Position numbers and translations under genes: made by a program. A stretch of DNA of 64,000 bases, from NCBI GenBank assembly GCA_002077045.2, contig KZ111146.1:302224-366223 (forward strand), read 5' to 3'. The DNA comes from Rachicladosporium sp. CCFEE 5018 (taxonomy: Eukaryota > Ascomycota > Dothideomycetes > Cladosporiales > Cladosporiaceae). Below the pieces are notes generated by a model. It worked only from the letters and a program-made list of their open reading frames with translations, searched no databases and was not told the origin of the DNA. Each line of letters opens with the position of its first letter. The stretch's first letter is position 1. Of the stretch, positions 43,968-55,941 are shown one piece after another.

Positions 43968-46136
43968 ATGTCCTCCAAGCGCTCCCGGACAGCCTTCGAA
44001 TCCGATGGCCCGCCTCAACACGCCCCCTTCGCCCTCTACGGCACACCATTACCAGCCTTCGACCCGGAAGTAAGAGACGATGGCAGCTATGTCCCGGTAT
44101 GGAAGCAGGAAGTGACCGATGAGCGGGGAAGGAAGAGGCTACATGGAGCGTTCACGGGAGGATTTAGTGCAGGGTGAGTCTGCGTTGAGGGCGTTGTGGG
44201 CGGGATGAGGGGCTGATTGGAGAATAGGTACTTCAACACCGTTGGCTCGAAAGAGGGATGGGCGCCTGCTTCGTTTGTGTCCTCTCGTTCAAATCGTGCA
44301 GCCAAGAGCAAAGTGAAAGATGGCGCTGCCCAGCGCGTGGAAGATTTCATGGACGAGGAAGACTTAGCTGAGAGATCCGAGGCACAGCAGATTGGCACGC
44401 AAGGTGACTTCGCTGGACTAGGTGGCACTGACGGCAATGGTGGAGGAAAGGGCATGTTCGCGGATCTGTTCAGAAGTACTGGCGAGACCATCGGCGTCAA
44501 GCTTCTCAAGCAGATGGGCTGGAGGGAAGGGCAAGGCGTGGGGCCGAAGGTCAGACGACGAGCTGAGGGCGACAAGAATGGTGAGGAGCATCTCTTCGCG
44601 CCGGAGAATACGGAGATGGTGAAGCTGCTAAAGAAGACTGATCGAAAAGGTCTGGGCTTCGCGGGCGAAAGCAGTCTTGCCGACGTTACTGGCAAGGCTG
44701 CGGCATCAGACGACGAGGAGAACGATGCGGACGCGCGCATACTGTCTGCGAATCGATCAAAACTCCTTGCGAAGCCTAGGGTCAAGCTCAAGAAGTCTGC
44801 GATCGGCATGGGTGTGCTCAACGACACTGGCTCGGACGATGAGGACCCATACGCTATAGGTCCGCAGATCAACTACAGTCGTGTGATCGGCGGCGATAAG
44901 AAGAAGCGGAAAGCCGGGCTTGTTACGGCCTCGACAGTACAGAAGCCACCTGCCGCTAGTAAGAAGGCCACACAGTCGAGCACGGCGAGCCTTCAAGGCT
45001 TCCGGCGCTGTCACGACGGCCGCCTCCCTCTAGACGGCTTCGTTCTTTCCATGCAAAGACTCGAAGTCACAGAACCCAAGTACCCTCCCCCTGTCGTGCC
45101 ACCAGACTGGAAGTCGCGCCGTGCAACGAAGTTCGATACATCCGCAACCACATTTACCTCTACAGCCGACGTGGCTAAGTCCTCGACCCTGAATCCCTCT
45201 TCACGCGCCGCGCTGCTGGGAGAAGCAGCCCTGCCCGGCAAATCAGTCTTTGACTTCCTCTCCACCTCGGCGCGCGACCGGCTGGTCTCAGCGAGCGGGA
45301 AGACAGATCTCCCGCAAGCCAAAGGCGAGCACGGCCCTGTCGACGCTTCCGCCGCGCCAGCACAGAAGTCGCTATGGGATCTCGTGCCGCCTCTGGACGC
45401 CGATACCGCATCCGCGGCCCTGGCGCGCGGAAAGACAGGCTGGCTCCCCTACGCCGAAGATCCACCGAAGCGCGATCGCTACACAGCATTCCTCTCCCTT
45501 CGTGCTGGGCAACAAGACCCACCTATCCTCCCGGCCAGACCGCTGGGCATGACGACAGAAGCCTGGGCCCAAGAACTCCGCGAGTTTGCCCAAGCAGCCG
45601 AAGTTTTCAAACCCATATCCGGCCTCATGGCCACCCGCTTCGCGGCCTCCACCGCAGCGCCTGCACTAGCGTCAGACGCCCCAGACCCCACTCCCGTACC
45701 GACGAAAGTCCTCAGCGCTGCGGAAGAGGCAGCAAAGGCGGGGATGTATGGTCCCCTAACGAGGAAGACGTATGCTTTCTACCCCACACGACTGCTGTGT
45801 AAGCGATTCAATGTGCCTGCGCCGAATGTGGCGGGGCCTGAGGCGAAAGAAGGGGAAGAGGAGAGGAAGAGTATGAAGGATTTGGTGAATGTGAGGGAGA
45901 TGGAGAGAATGATGGGGGCTGCTAATGCCGGGCCGGGGATTGGGGTGAGCATGAAGGCGTTTGCTAGTGCGGGGACTGAGGGAGGCCATGGTGGTGAGAG
46001 CGTCAAGAAGCCTGTCGCAGCAGACACGGAGACGACTGGTGGGTATGCGAGAGTCGATGTCGAGGTCAATGAAGCGCTCGAGGGTGCAAGGCCGGGAAGG
46101 GATGTGTATGAGGGTATATTCGGCGACGAGGGATGA
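43968..46136 (+). CDS. G-patch protein of the GPATCH1/TGH type (copy B)
   Basis: Exon 1 43968-44173, 54-nt intron, exon 2 44228-46136; 704 residues against 701 in copy A. The DUF1604 region and G-patch are intact. The C-terminal 60 residues differ most, with an in-frame insertion around GGHGGESVKKPVAADTE. The intron is almost unrelated to copy A. Confidence 0.88.
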
Positions 46137-46758
46137 AGGCTAGCATAGACAAACGCTGAGGCTGCCAGTCTTGCTTTATCCTGCTTCGCACCCGACTGTA
46201 TGTCCACATTCACCGTTCTTGGCCTGTGGCTTATGTGTCAGGCACATGTTCAACTTTATGTCCATGCCTGTGAACCATTGATCTTCAAGTCCAAGCGCCA
46301 CGAGTCTTCGACTCGAGTGAGTGAGGTCAGCGGTAGAAGTCTTGGCGCTAGCGGGTAGTCCCAGAAATCCAACACCGCCCGCGCTCACCGACGCAACAGA
46401 CGTCGTCGATTCAACACAACCCTGCCAAAGTCATATATTGACACATCGAGCAAGCAACCAGGTACGTGCACGCTATCACATACGGATGGAGGCGATTGAG
46501 GATGTCCACTCGGCGAGAGCAGAGGAGTGGAGCCGGCAGCGGTCAGCGCAGTGGGAAGGGCCACCTATGCGACAGCGACAGGCAGGCGAATTCAAATCTC
46601 AGAACGCATTGTCGTCTATGAAAGGCGCATGATCGCACGAATACTGGAAGCAATTCACTGACAAGAAGTGCCCTCGTCACAGACTCGGTCTTCCCACTTC
46701 CTGACGCCGCACAACAACAACAGACCCCACCACACAACCACCCTAACACACCGCAATC
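46137..46758. other. Intergenic, G-patch gene to ARF1 (copy B)
   Basis: 622 bp, closely similar to copy A. The GAGT repeat near 46316 is only two units here. No gene seen. Confidence 0.4.
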
Positions 46759-47437
46759 ATGGGTCTCACATTCTCGAAGCTGTTCGACCGCTTGTGGGGG
46801 AAGAAGGAGATGAGAATCCTGATGGTTGGGCTTGATGCCGCAGGCAAGACCACCATCTTGTACAAGCTCAAGCTCGGCGAGATCGTCACGACTATCCCCA
46901 CGATTGGTGCGTCCACCTCCCTCCCACCTACTCTCCCTCACCCCTCCAGCCCACTGACAACACCACCCAGGCTTCAACGTCGAAACCGTCGAGTACAAAA
47001 ACATCCAATTCACAGTCTGGGACGTCGGCGGACAGGACAAGATCCGACCCCTCTGGCGCCACTACTTCCAAAACACCCAGGGCATAATCTTCGTCGTCGA
47101 CTCCAACGATCGCGACCGTGTGGTCGAGGCCCGCGAGGAGCTGCAGCGCATGCTGAATGAGGACGAGCTGAGGGATGCGCTGTTGTTGGTTTTCGCTAAT
47201 AAGCAGGATTTGCCGAATGCGATGAATGCGGCCGAGATTACTGATAAGTTGGGGCTGCACAGTTTGAGGCAGCGGGCGTGGGTGAGTAGACTTGATTCGA
47301 AGACAGTGCATCTTGAGGGGATCTGTGGCTGACAATGCGTGCAGTACATTCAATCCACCTGCGCTACCTCCGGAGACGGGCTGTACGAGGGTCTGGAGTG
47401 GCTGAGCAACTCGCTGCGCAAGGCCGGACACCAGTAG
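46759..47437 (+). CDS. ARF1: ADP-ribosylation factor 1 (copy B)
   Basis: Exons 46759-46906, 46971-47281 and 47345-47437; introns 64 and 63 nt; 183 residues with the same sequence as copy A as far as I can compare. Intron 1 is nearly identical to copy A whereas intron 2 is almost wholly different, so the border of a divergence block lies inside this gene. Confidence 0.97.
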
Positions 47438-48325
47438 ACGGCGTCTCGCGTGCGAGCAGACGGAGCAAAGAGGCAAAAGCACAGCTCGAGCACTCGAGAC
47501 CGGACTGAGTGTGCGAGCCAGCTGTGCAAAGATTACTAGACAACACACGACATGAAAGCAGCAAGCAGATTGCAAAGATGAGCGGATGAGGAACTGGACT
47601 AGGTGATAGAGTGGTGCTTGTGATGTGGTAGCGGTTTGCAATGGCAGGTTGTATGCTACGGGTGCGAACAAAGCAGCACTTCTGGGACCTTCTCATTCTC
47701 ACGACTACGTATCCAAATGCCCGAACTTACCTGCACGCTTTGGGGGGCTCTGCCTGGCTCGATCAAGGACAATACATCTGCTCTCGGCGTATCTTCGTCG
47801 TTTCTCTCGTGCGCTGTCTGGATAGATAAATTGGTCGCGTGAGCTGTTGCCATACCTGTCAGAGTCAGCTGGATGTGTCCATCATTTAAATTAGCGTCAC
47901 CCACCATAACCCAGGCCAACGAGGAGCTTTCCGTAGAAACTGCATCCTGATGCTCAAGCGTAGGCAGTAAAACTCGCATAGTCGTGGTGACAGACAGGCT
48001 GAACTGGCGTGCGCAAACGGATTGGGACATCTCAGACGCCGCAGTGATCATTCATGCTTATGCGTCTACAATGCTAATTGCGCTCCCATGCCGCTATAGT
48101 CTCGTGAACAACGCTCCACTCTTTGATTTGTGAGAAGGGAAACCGTCCAGCCCACATGTGCAGATGCATCCCGCCTGCTGCCGTTACACTCGCCGTCTCT
48201 TCTAACATTACACAAGAACCGTCGACACAGATCAGCCAGCCAGTCATCGTTCCGCCTCAATCTCTCCTGGCCGCTCGACCCGCTGTATGCTCACATATCA
48301 TGACCCTTCGACTTCCAGTCAGATC
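47438..48325. other. Intergenic between convergent ARF1 and KIN1 (copy B)
   Basis: 888 bp of shared 3' flank, highly similar to copy A. No gene seen. Confidence 0.4.
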
Positions 48326-51300
48326 CTACAACCTCAACTCCCCCAGTATCCTCTCAGCCATATTCTTATACCTCCAGGTCCCGCCATCAACCTTCTTGAA
48401 CTGAATTCCATGTAAACTCAATAGTGGAACCTTCACAAGCAACACCTCAAATTTCAACGGCACCATCGAAGCGCCGAAATCACTTTGAACGTGCGTTGTA
48501 GTCTCGCCCGCAGCCCGCTGCGAGGACGTCTGCTTGTTATACGCAGACGAGGGAGGGTTCTGGTCGTCGTCGGATATCTCATCTTCAGTCGTGTAGCTGT
48601 GGTCGCGAGGGTTGGTCTTGGAGACTGTGCGTTGGGGCGTGGAAGTGGAGCGGAAGTCGTCGCGTTCTGCGTCGCGGCGGAAACCGCCGAATGAGATCTT
48701 CCTGCGATGGGTTTGTGGCTCGGGACTCAAGGGTGCGGCGCCACTGAGCGCTTGACCGTCCGTGGGTCTGTTCGCGACATCCACGCTAGGAACGTGACGG
48801 CATGCGAAGCCGCCGCGAATTTCTTTGTACTCTACGCCCAGCTGGCGGAGCACGCGGATGATATCTGCGCGGATGATGGGTAGAGGGCGGGAGGAGGTCG
48901 TGGAGACGGAGAAGAGGCCTTTGAGNNNNNNNNNNNNNNNNNNNNNNNNNNNNNNNNNNNNNNNNNNNNNNNNNNNNNNNNNNNNNNNNNNNNNNNNNNN
49001 NNNNNNNNNNNNNNNNNNNNNNNNNTGGAGCGGAAGTCGTCGCGTTCTGCGTCGCGGCGGAAACCGCCGAATGAGATCTTCCTGCGATGGGTTTGTGGCT
49101 CGGGACTCAAGGGTGCGGCGCCACTGAGCGCTTGACCGTCCGTGGGTCTGTTCGCGACATCCACGCTAGGAACGTGACGGCATGCGAAGCCGCCGCGAAT
49201 TTCTTTGTACTCTACGCCCAGCTGGCGGAGCACGCGGATGATATCTGCGCGGATGATGGGTAGAGGGCGGGAGGAGGTCGTGGAGACGGAGAAGAGGCCT
49301 TTGAGGTAGACTGGCTTCATCTCTGTTTGCGAGGCCTCAGCTTCCACCTCAGCTTCGCGGGTCTTGATCTCTTCTTCCGTCTCTTCGCGGACGTCTGACG
49401 TGCGGCCGCCATCGCGGCGTGTGCGGCGCATTTGCATGCTCTCTTTGCGGGAGTGGCCGAGTGACTTGGTGCGAGAGGTCTTGGGCGGCGGCGTGGGCCT
49501 AGACTCGATGTCTGACGTGGGCTGCTCGGGGCGGACTCCCTGATCAATCGTTTCCTTGCGGCCGTCGTAGGAGGGCTGCGAGCTCACGGGAGGGCGCATG
49601 GGTCCGCCTTCTGAAACGCCCCGACGGGTCAGGCGTCGACGAATGTCGCTAGAGTTGACACTCACGCTGCGACCGAGGCCGCCGGTACGCTTGCGATCTT
49701 GTGTCCCGTCCACTGCTGGGCTCAGCGCGCCGGGCGGTGAGAGCATGTCGGCTTGCTTCGATTCAGCGGATTCTGGCCTCAAACCTGTTGTGCTCGAATC
49801 TCTAGTCCGGCGCATGGAGAAGCTCTTTTTGGGTGTCTCGCTGGGTGCGTAAACTGCCAGCGATGGAGGTGGGTGGCTGCGATCTGGCCTCTCGCGCATG
49901 GGCTCGGTCGGCTCCTTGCTCCTTCTCGTACTAAAACGACGCAGTAGGCCGACCGCGGCACTCTCCCGTCTCACTGGCTGAGGTGCCTGCTGCTGCTGAT
50001 CTGCCATCGGCTCTACTATAGCCGGATTGGTGGGTGATGGTGCAGCATTGATGTTAACGTTCTTCATGCCCTCTGTGACTTCGTCCTCGCCATGTGTCCG
50101 TGCACGTGGTCTTGATCGGCCACCACTTGGCTTCTCGCCTGCCATCTCGTGAGCATGCGGGTTCGTGTACGCGGCTTGTGGTGCTGAGGGCAGACCCGGG
50201 ACTTCTAGCGGATTACTGCCAGGCATCGTCGGCATCTCAAGTGCGCCTGGGTTCTTCTCTTTCATCTCGCGCTCGCGCTTCTCCTGTACAAGATAGTAGA
50301 CCGAGATCAGCGGGTCAAAGGCATTGGTGGGATCAGTTCCAACCTGCACTGCCTCGGTCGATGGTGTGTTGAGAGTGTCTCGGCTTGTCGTCGAGTTTCT
50401 TCTCTTGTAGAAGTCAAAGACGCCGCGCTTCCTCTCCAGCTCTGGAGTCTGCTGCACAGATTTACGCTCAGCGCTTCTTACAGCCCGTTGATAATCTTCT
50501 GACTCGAGCACCTTGGTCAATCGCGTCGTGATAGACTCAGCACTTCCAAAGTCGAAGCCTGTCATTTTGTCGACGATAGTCGGATCAAGAGGTAGCTGCA
50601 GTGCCCTTCTCTGCGGCAAATGGTTCTCTGCCGGTCCTGAGAAGCCTTTGAGCATCCAGGGGTGCGTCAAGATCTCGGATAGAGTTGCCCGCTGCTGAGG
50701 ATCCGTGTTCAGCATCCGTGCTATCAGATTCTTGCACTCGGGTGTCAGCCATGGTGGGTACTCGACTATGCCCTTCTTGATCTTTGCATGCAGCTGAGGC
50801 ATGCTTTGATCGTCGAAAGGCACCTTGCCGCACACCAAGACGTACAGCACGATGCCGAAACTCCAGATGTCGACTTCGGGTCCCGTGTATGCTTTCGCCT
50901 GCAAAAGCTCGGGAGCTGCGAAGTACAAACTGCCGCAAAAAGTCTTCAAGTGACTTCGGGGGCTGAACAGATTCGACAGTCCGAAATCAATGATCTTGAT
51001 GTCACCCGTCTTGCTAATCAGGATGTTCTCAATCTTCAAATCGCGATGGACGATGCTGTTGCGATGGCAGTAGTCCAGAGCACTTGCAATCTGTCGGCCA
51101 AATTTGCGCGCCTGCTTCTCCTTCAGTCGACCATGGCTGATGATATAGTCGAGCATCTGGCCGCCGTTGACATACTCAAACAGCATGTACCAGTGGTAGT
51201 TCGTCCGGACAACATCACGCATGCCGCAGATGTACGGATGGTCCACCAATGTGACAATGGCAGCCTCCCTTGCGGTCCTGACTTCTTTACTGTGGTCTGC

Positions 51301-52002
51301 ACGTTCACGCTCTGCTTGTGTGCGATGCTCTCCGTCTGTCGATGCGATGGGCACGATCTTAACCGCAACCTGCTCGCCTGTCTCCTTGTTGCGAGCCAGC
51401 TTTACTTTTCCCATACTACCGGCACCTATCGTCTTGCCCAGATCCCAATGCCCTGTCTGCGTGTCTACAGTGGTTCTTCTGCGAAGATTCGTGGGGTTGG
51501 AGGATCGATTGTCAGGCACGCCAGCCCCGTTTGATGCAGGAGGAGCAGTTTGGGGCGCGTTTGGATCATATCGCGACTGCGTTCGTGCATGTCCCGAAGA
51601 AGTCCTCGAGGACTCGGTGCGTGCTGGTTGTTGGGTGCCTGTCGATCTGTCATATGACTCGCTTCTCCTCGAGCCTGACGGGGGCCTCGCCAAGTTGGTC
51701 TGCTCATAGTCATTCCGCGCAACAGTCGCCATGTTGCTTGGCATATTCCGCGATTGTGAATAGGAAGCCGGGGAGTGTGTCTGAGATGTAGATACCGCTC
51801 TACGTGGTGAGCTTGGAGCAGCGGAGCGGTGTGTAGTGCTCTGCGAGCGATGAGGTGGATTATATTCCGCAGGGTCGTTATATGTCGGGGGAGGTGCACG
51901 ATGCGAGTAGTCGTGCTCCGAGGGGTCCACGTAGCTACTAGGAGGATGGCGACGCGTGGAGGGGCTTCGAGGCAGCGCAGGCGACTGTGCAGCTGCAGAC
52001 AT
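48326..52002 (-). CDS. KIN1: KIN1-type kinase (copy B), interrupted by gap 3
   Basis: Same protein as copy A but broken by 100 N (48926-49025) with 280 bp repeated on each side. The span is 3677 bp; removing the 100 N and one 280-bp repeat leaves 3297 bp, exactly the length of copy A, and joins 52002-49026 to 48645-48326 in frame. Kinase domain and KA1 domain are intact. Few amino-acid changes, mainly in the N-terminal disordered part. Confidence 0.9.
48646..48925. repeat. Left copy of the 280-bp repeat flanking gap 3
   Basis: Same sequence as 49026-49305, offset 380. It abuts the N run directly. Confidence 0.92.
48926..49025. other. Assembly gap 3, 100 N
   Basis: Exactly 100 N inside KIN1 copy B, with the same 280 bp on both sides; probably no sequence is missing. 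Confidence 0.95.
49026..49305. repeat. Right copy of the 280-bp repeat flanking gap 3
   Basis: Second copy of 48646-48925; continues into the rest of KIN1 at 49306. Confidence 0.92.
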
Positions 52003-53160
52003 GGCTACCTCACTGGCCTCCTCCGTAGTGCTTTGAGCGGGAGGCTGCGCGTGTTCAAGTCGAGGTGAAGCAATGTATGCAAATGATGCGAAGCGGTAGC
52101 AGTCAAGCTGTTGACTTGGTGTCGCGCCCCGGGTGGGCTATCGGGCGGCGGGGGAGCGGTGTAGTGGCATTGACGGTGCGCTGCTGTCGATTCGGGACGG
52201 CCTCGTCGTGAAGCAGGCTGTCGAAGAGTGACACTGACACTACAACAGACTTTTGCACAAGATGTTGTGCCGTGAGGCTTGATTGTGGCTCACCGAATGA
52301 GGCAGAAGTCTGGACAAGCGAAGTCAAGGGGTGGGGGTGCAAGATGCGGTGTTCGGGTCGAATGGACCAGCTAAAATTCCACCACAACGGATAAATTACG
52401 AGGAATTGTCAGAGCCATCGCGGTCAATTGGACATGTAGAGACTTGAGCGACTTCTGAAGGTTGAGCATCTCGCCGTCGCACAAGGGGGGCATCTCCGCC
52501 GTGGAAGTGGATCATATTGATCACTGCCGCACGCAAGATTCGCGCACGCTATGGGACTCGGCCCGACCAGTGCCGAGTGACTGCGGTCGATTATAAAAGT
52601 CTGAACGCTCTCTTGTGTTTGCCTCAGCTTGCCCACAACAACGATATACTATATTGCCCTGTTCATGAGATACGCGAATCTTGAGTGACGGCAATTAGGA
52701 CGAGTGTGCTCTCTCGCGCCGAATTGGGTGACCGACTGACTATCGCACCTGCGCTTATAGTAGCACGGGAGATCCCAGACTTTTGATGATGCGAAGTCAC
52801 TCACGATGTTTCCGTCTTCGGCTCCCTTAGTCTTGCATAACGACTTAGTCAAGCACCAGACGAGACGTGCAGCAGTCAAGTCAACAAGGTACACCGCTCC
52901 GCGAGGTCACGAATTTCCCGTTCGCAAGTGGCATGTCGAGCACATGAGCACAGCCCCACAGTTTGGGGAAGACTTGGCCACCCCCTCGTTCACTATGCAA
53001 AGCCCACAGAGCGGCGCAGCTGCATCTCTAGCTCTTCTGCTGCAAGAATGTGACTCGAGCATTGCCTCGTTGTTGAGGCCGCCCAGCTCGAGTGATATGC
53101 TACATAGGCACGCCAAGATGAGTGCTGAAGACTGCTTTCCTCTGTTTCCTCTCCACCACC
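52003..53160. promoter_or_regulatory. Divergent intergenic region, KIN1 / repeat protein (copy B)
   Basis: About 1.16 kb. Ends match copy A, the middle (about 52600-52900) does not. A 154-codon frame crossing into the repeat gene is not kept in copy A and is rejected. Confidence 0.4.
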
Positions 53161-54158
53161 ATGCAAAAGATCTACTTTGTGTTTGGTCCAGAAGGCAGCT
53201 TCTTCTTCGCCGGCGCGAAGGGCTCCGAGAGGTGGGTTCACGCTATTTCAGCGCTCGCCACCGCTACTGACCACCGGGACAGCGCTGGGCTTCCCCCAGA
53301 TGTGGAGACAAGAATCGCAACAGCAGTCAGCGTTGTCAATATTGCGCTGAGTGACCGTGGGGAGGACAAGGATCCGGTCGCCTTCGTCGCGTACGAGAAG
53401 AGCGATGGCAGAAAATGGTGGTCATGTCAGTGTCACGGTCTAAACCATAAGTTGCCACCCTGCTAAGCACCGGCGCAGGGCGCTCCAATTCTTTCATACT
53501 GGCCTTCAAGGAGAACATTAAAGAATTCGAGAACATCGGCCAAGGCAACTGTCGCTTCGTATTCGGCGAGAGAGGTCACTACCTCGTATGGACCGCTAGA
53601 GGCAAATGGCTTTGGGAGTGTCCTCGCGAGATGCTGCCAAAAGACCCGATATTCAATAAACAAGTAGAGATCGATCACGCGTCGCTTGGCGTCGACGACT
53701 CCTATTTCATCATCGCGAAGAATGGAAAGTGCTGGTGGAAAACTAAAGGCCATTATCCGGCACTCCAAGCTATCCTCGACGATGTGAGACCAGGCGATGT
53801 CATTGTACGCCTTTTCTCGTCCTGATGGTGGCAGCTTGCTGATCAAGTGCTTCAGTTCGCTGCTCTGAACCCATTCCGGATCGGGCAATTCTTCATCCTC
53901 TTCGCCAACAACACAGCGGTGTTTCAAGTCCCGCTTTCCTACCGGTCGAAGCTGGAGAGTGCACTCAAAAAGCATGGCATCACCTGCACTGCTCTGACCT
54001 CACAGCAGGCGGAGAAGAAAGTCAAGATGCCGAAGGCGGCGAAGCAATCTGACTTTGCGAAGAGACTCCTCAAGGACATCACGGGGCCGGTGGCAGGTGC
54101 CGTCATTAGCGGCATTACCAGCGCGTTGGTCGGAGCTGTGGCATGTACCGTCATGTGA
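53161..54158 (+). CDS. Unidentified repeat protein with glycine-rich hydrophobic C-terminus (copy B)
   Basis: Exons 53161-53425, 53479-53804 and 53856-54158: lengths 265, 326 and 303, exactly as in copy A, with introns of 53 and 51 nt against 52 and 50. 297 residues. Only a handful of changes are seen, most in the first exon (for example WVHAIS for WVHVIS, ETRIA for ETEIA). The hydrophobic C-terminus is unchanged. Confidence 0.72.
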
Positions 54159-54755
54159 GGATCAAGCTTCTGCTGCTTCAGATGGTGAAGATTCCCAAGG
54201 GCAGGCTTTCTGGTCTAAGCAAGCATGAAGTGCACCCAATCTACGAGTTCTCCGGTCAAATCGTCAGCGAGGGAGGTGGAGAAGAGAAGGAAAATGGTCA
54301 AGAAAGCGTTCGCTCTCTCAACGGCACATCGAACGCGCAATCTCATTTGTAGCGGACTCGACAGTACCACAAGATTATTGATACCCCAGGCAGAAGGAGG
54401 GCTTCGTTGTATCAACACCGAACACGCATAGAATATACATCAGTCCGAACAGTAGCAGCGCGTTGAGAAATGACGGATGCACCTCGCACTTTGACGTCTG
54501 TATCACTCTGATCCTGGCTATCGTAGGGTTCGCAAGATTGTATCTACATGGGAGGCTATAGGTGAAGATCCCATGGTCTCGTATGAGTGATCTTCAGTGC
54601 TGCACCAATCCAGCCTAGCGTCTTGGCAGAAACACTCGACACCCAAAATCTCTCCGCCACCTCGTCCACCTCTTCCCCCACCACAAGCACAACACGCAAA
54701 GCCGTACCACTATCAACACCCCACAAGTTGATATTGGAAGACCAACTCGCCCATC
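54159..54755. other. Intergenic, repeat protein to RPL10A (copy B)
   Basis: About 600 bp. Small indels against copy A break all open frames here; only the last 120 bp before RPL10A is well conserved. Confidence 0.4.
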
Positions 54756-55465
54756 ATGTCAAAGATCACGGTCGCTGGTGTGCGTACCAACGTGCAAGCC
54801 CTCCTCGCATACTCCAATGAGGAGAAGAAGCGCAACTTCCTCGAGACCGTCGAGCTCCAAATCGGCCTCAAGAACTACGATCCCCAGCGTGACAAGCGTT
54901 TCTCCGGCACCGTCAAGCTCCCCCGCGTCCCGCGCCCGAACATGAGCATCTGCATTCTCGGTGACCAGCACGATATTGATCGTGCGAAGCATCACGGTGT
55001 GGATGCTATGAGCAGCGATGATTTGAAGAAGTTGAACAAGAACAAGAAGTTGATTAAGAAGTTGGCGAGGAAGTACGATGCGTTCATTGCGTCCGACTCT
55101 TTGATCAAGCAGATCCCGCGTCTGTTGGGTCCGGGTCTCTCCAAGGGTACGCACGCCTGTCACATCGCTGTACTGAGCGTACATACTGACAATTCATCAC
55201 AGCCGGCAAATTCCCCACCCCAGTCTCCCACGCGGAAGATCTCAATGCCAAGATCACCGAAGTCAAGTCGACCATCAAGTTCCAGCTGAAGAAGGTGTTG
55301 TGCATGGGTGTCGCTGTCGGGCACGTGGACATGAGCGAGGATGAGCTCATTGGCAACATCATGTTGTCGATCAACTACCTCGTCTCGCTGTTGAAGAAGG
55401 GCTGGCAGAACGTGGGCTCGCTGACCATCAAGGCCAGCATGAGCCCGCCCAAGCGTCTGTACTAG
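54756..55465 (+). CDS. RPL10A: 60S ribosomal protein L10a (uL1) (copy B)
   Basis: Exons 54756-55146 and 55203-55465, 56-nt intron, 217 residues, protein identical to copy A as far as compared. About ten silent base changes lie in exon 1; exon 2 is almost identical. Confidence 0.97.
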
Positions 55466-55941
55466 ATGCTTTGTCGCATGCTAGTATGGGGGAGAGGAGG
55501 ATGGAAGGACTGTCTCGAGCAACTAGCTATGCCAAAGGTAGCTAGTGCCGTTTACTCGCCTTCACTGGCAGAGGACAGTCAATGAAACCTCGAGTTGCAC
55601 GTCACCACATACACTTATCGGAACTCCGCGATCTTGTCACTGTAGTAGCTGCGTTCAGCTGCTCCTTCTATTGCCAATAATGCCACATCTTGCTTCCCGG
55701 TCGCAACCAAAGCTTCTTCAATCATCTGTCGTTACCGCTAGATAGGCTTCTGCTGTTCCATTGTGCTCGTGACCTTCTCCACGTTTCTTGGCATGCATGC
55801 CGCCTTCGAGCCTAAGCTCGCAGCTGTGCATGAGCACCTGCAGTTCCTTTCCACTTCGCTCGACACAGCTATCGTCTACGACAAAACGCATGCTGTACAG
55901 AAATCAATAACGCCGACAGCCTGCATGAGGCACCCTCAACC
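55466..55941. promoter_or_regulatory. Upstream region of CAF40 (copy B)
   Basis: 476 bp, same length as copy A. Holds the upstream ATG at 55793 that opens a 109-codon frame overlapping the CAF40 start. Confidence 0.4.

Noticed and set aside
52806..53270. 154-codon + frame upstream of the copy B repeat protein
   Set aside because: Not kept in copy A; it crosses into the repeat gene in another register.
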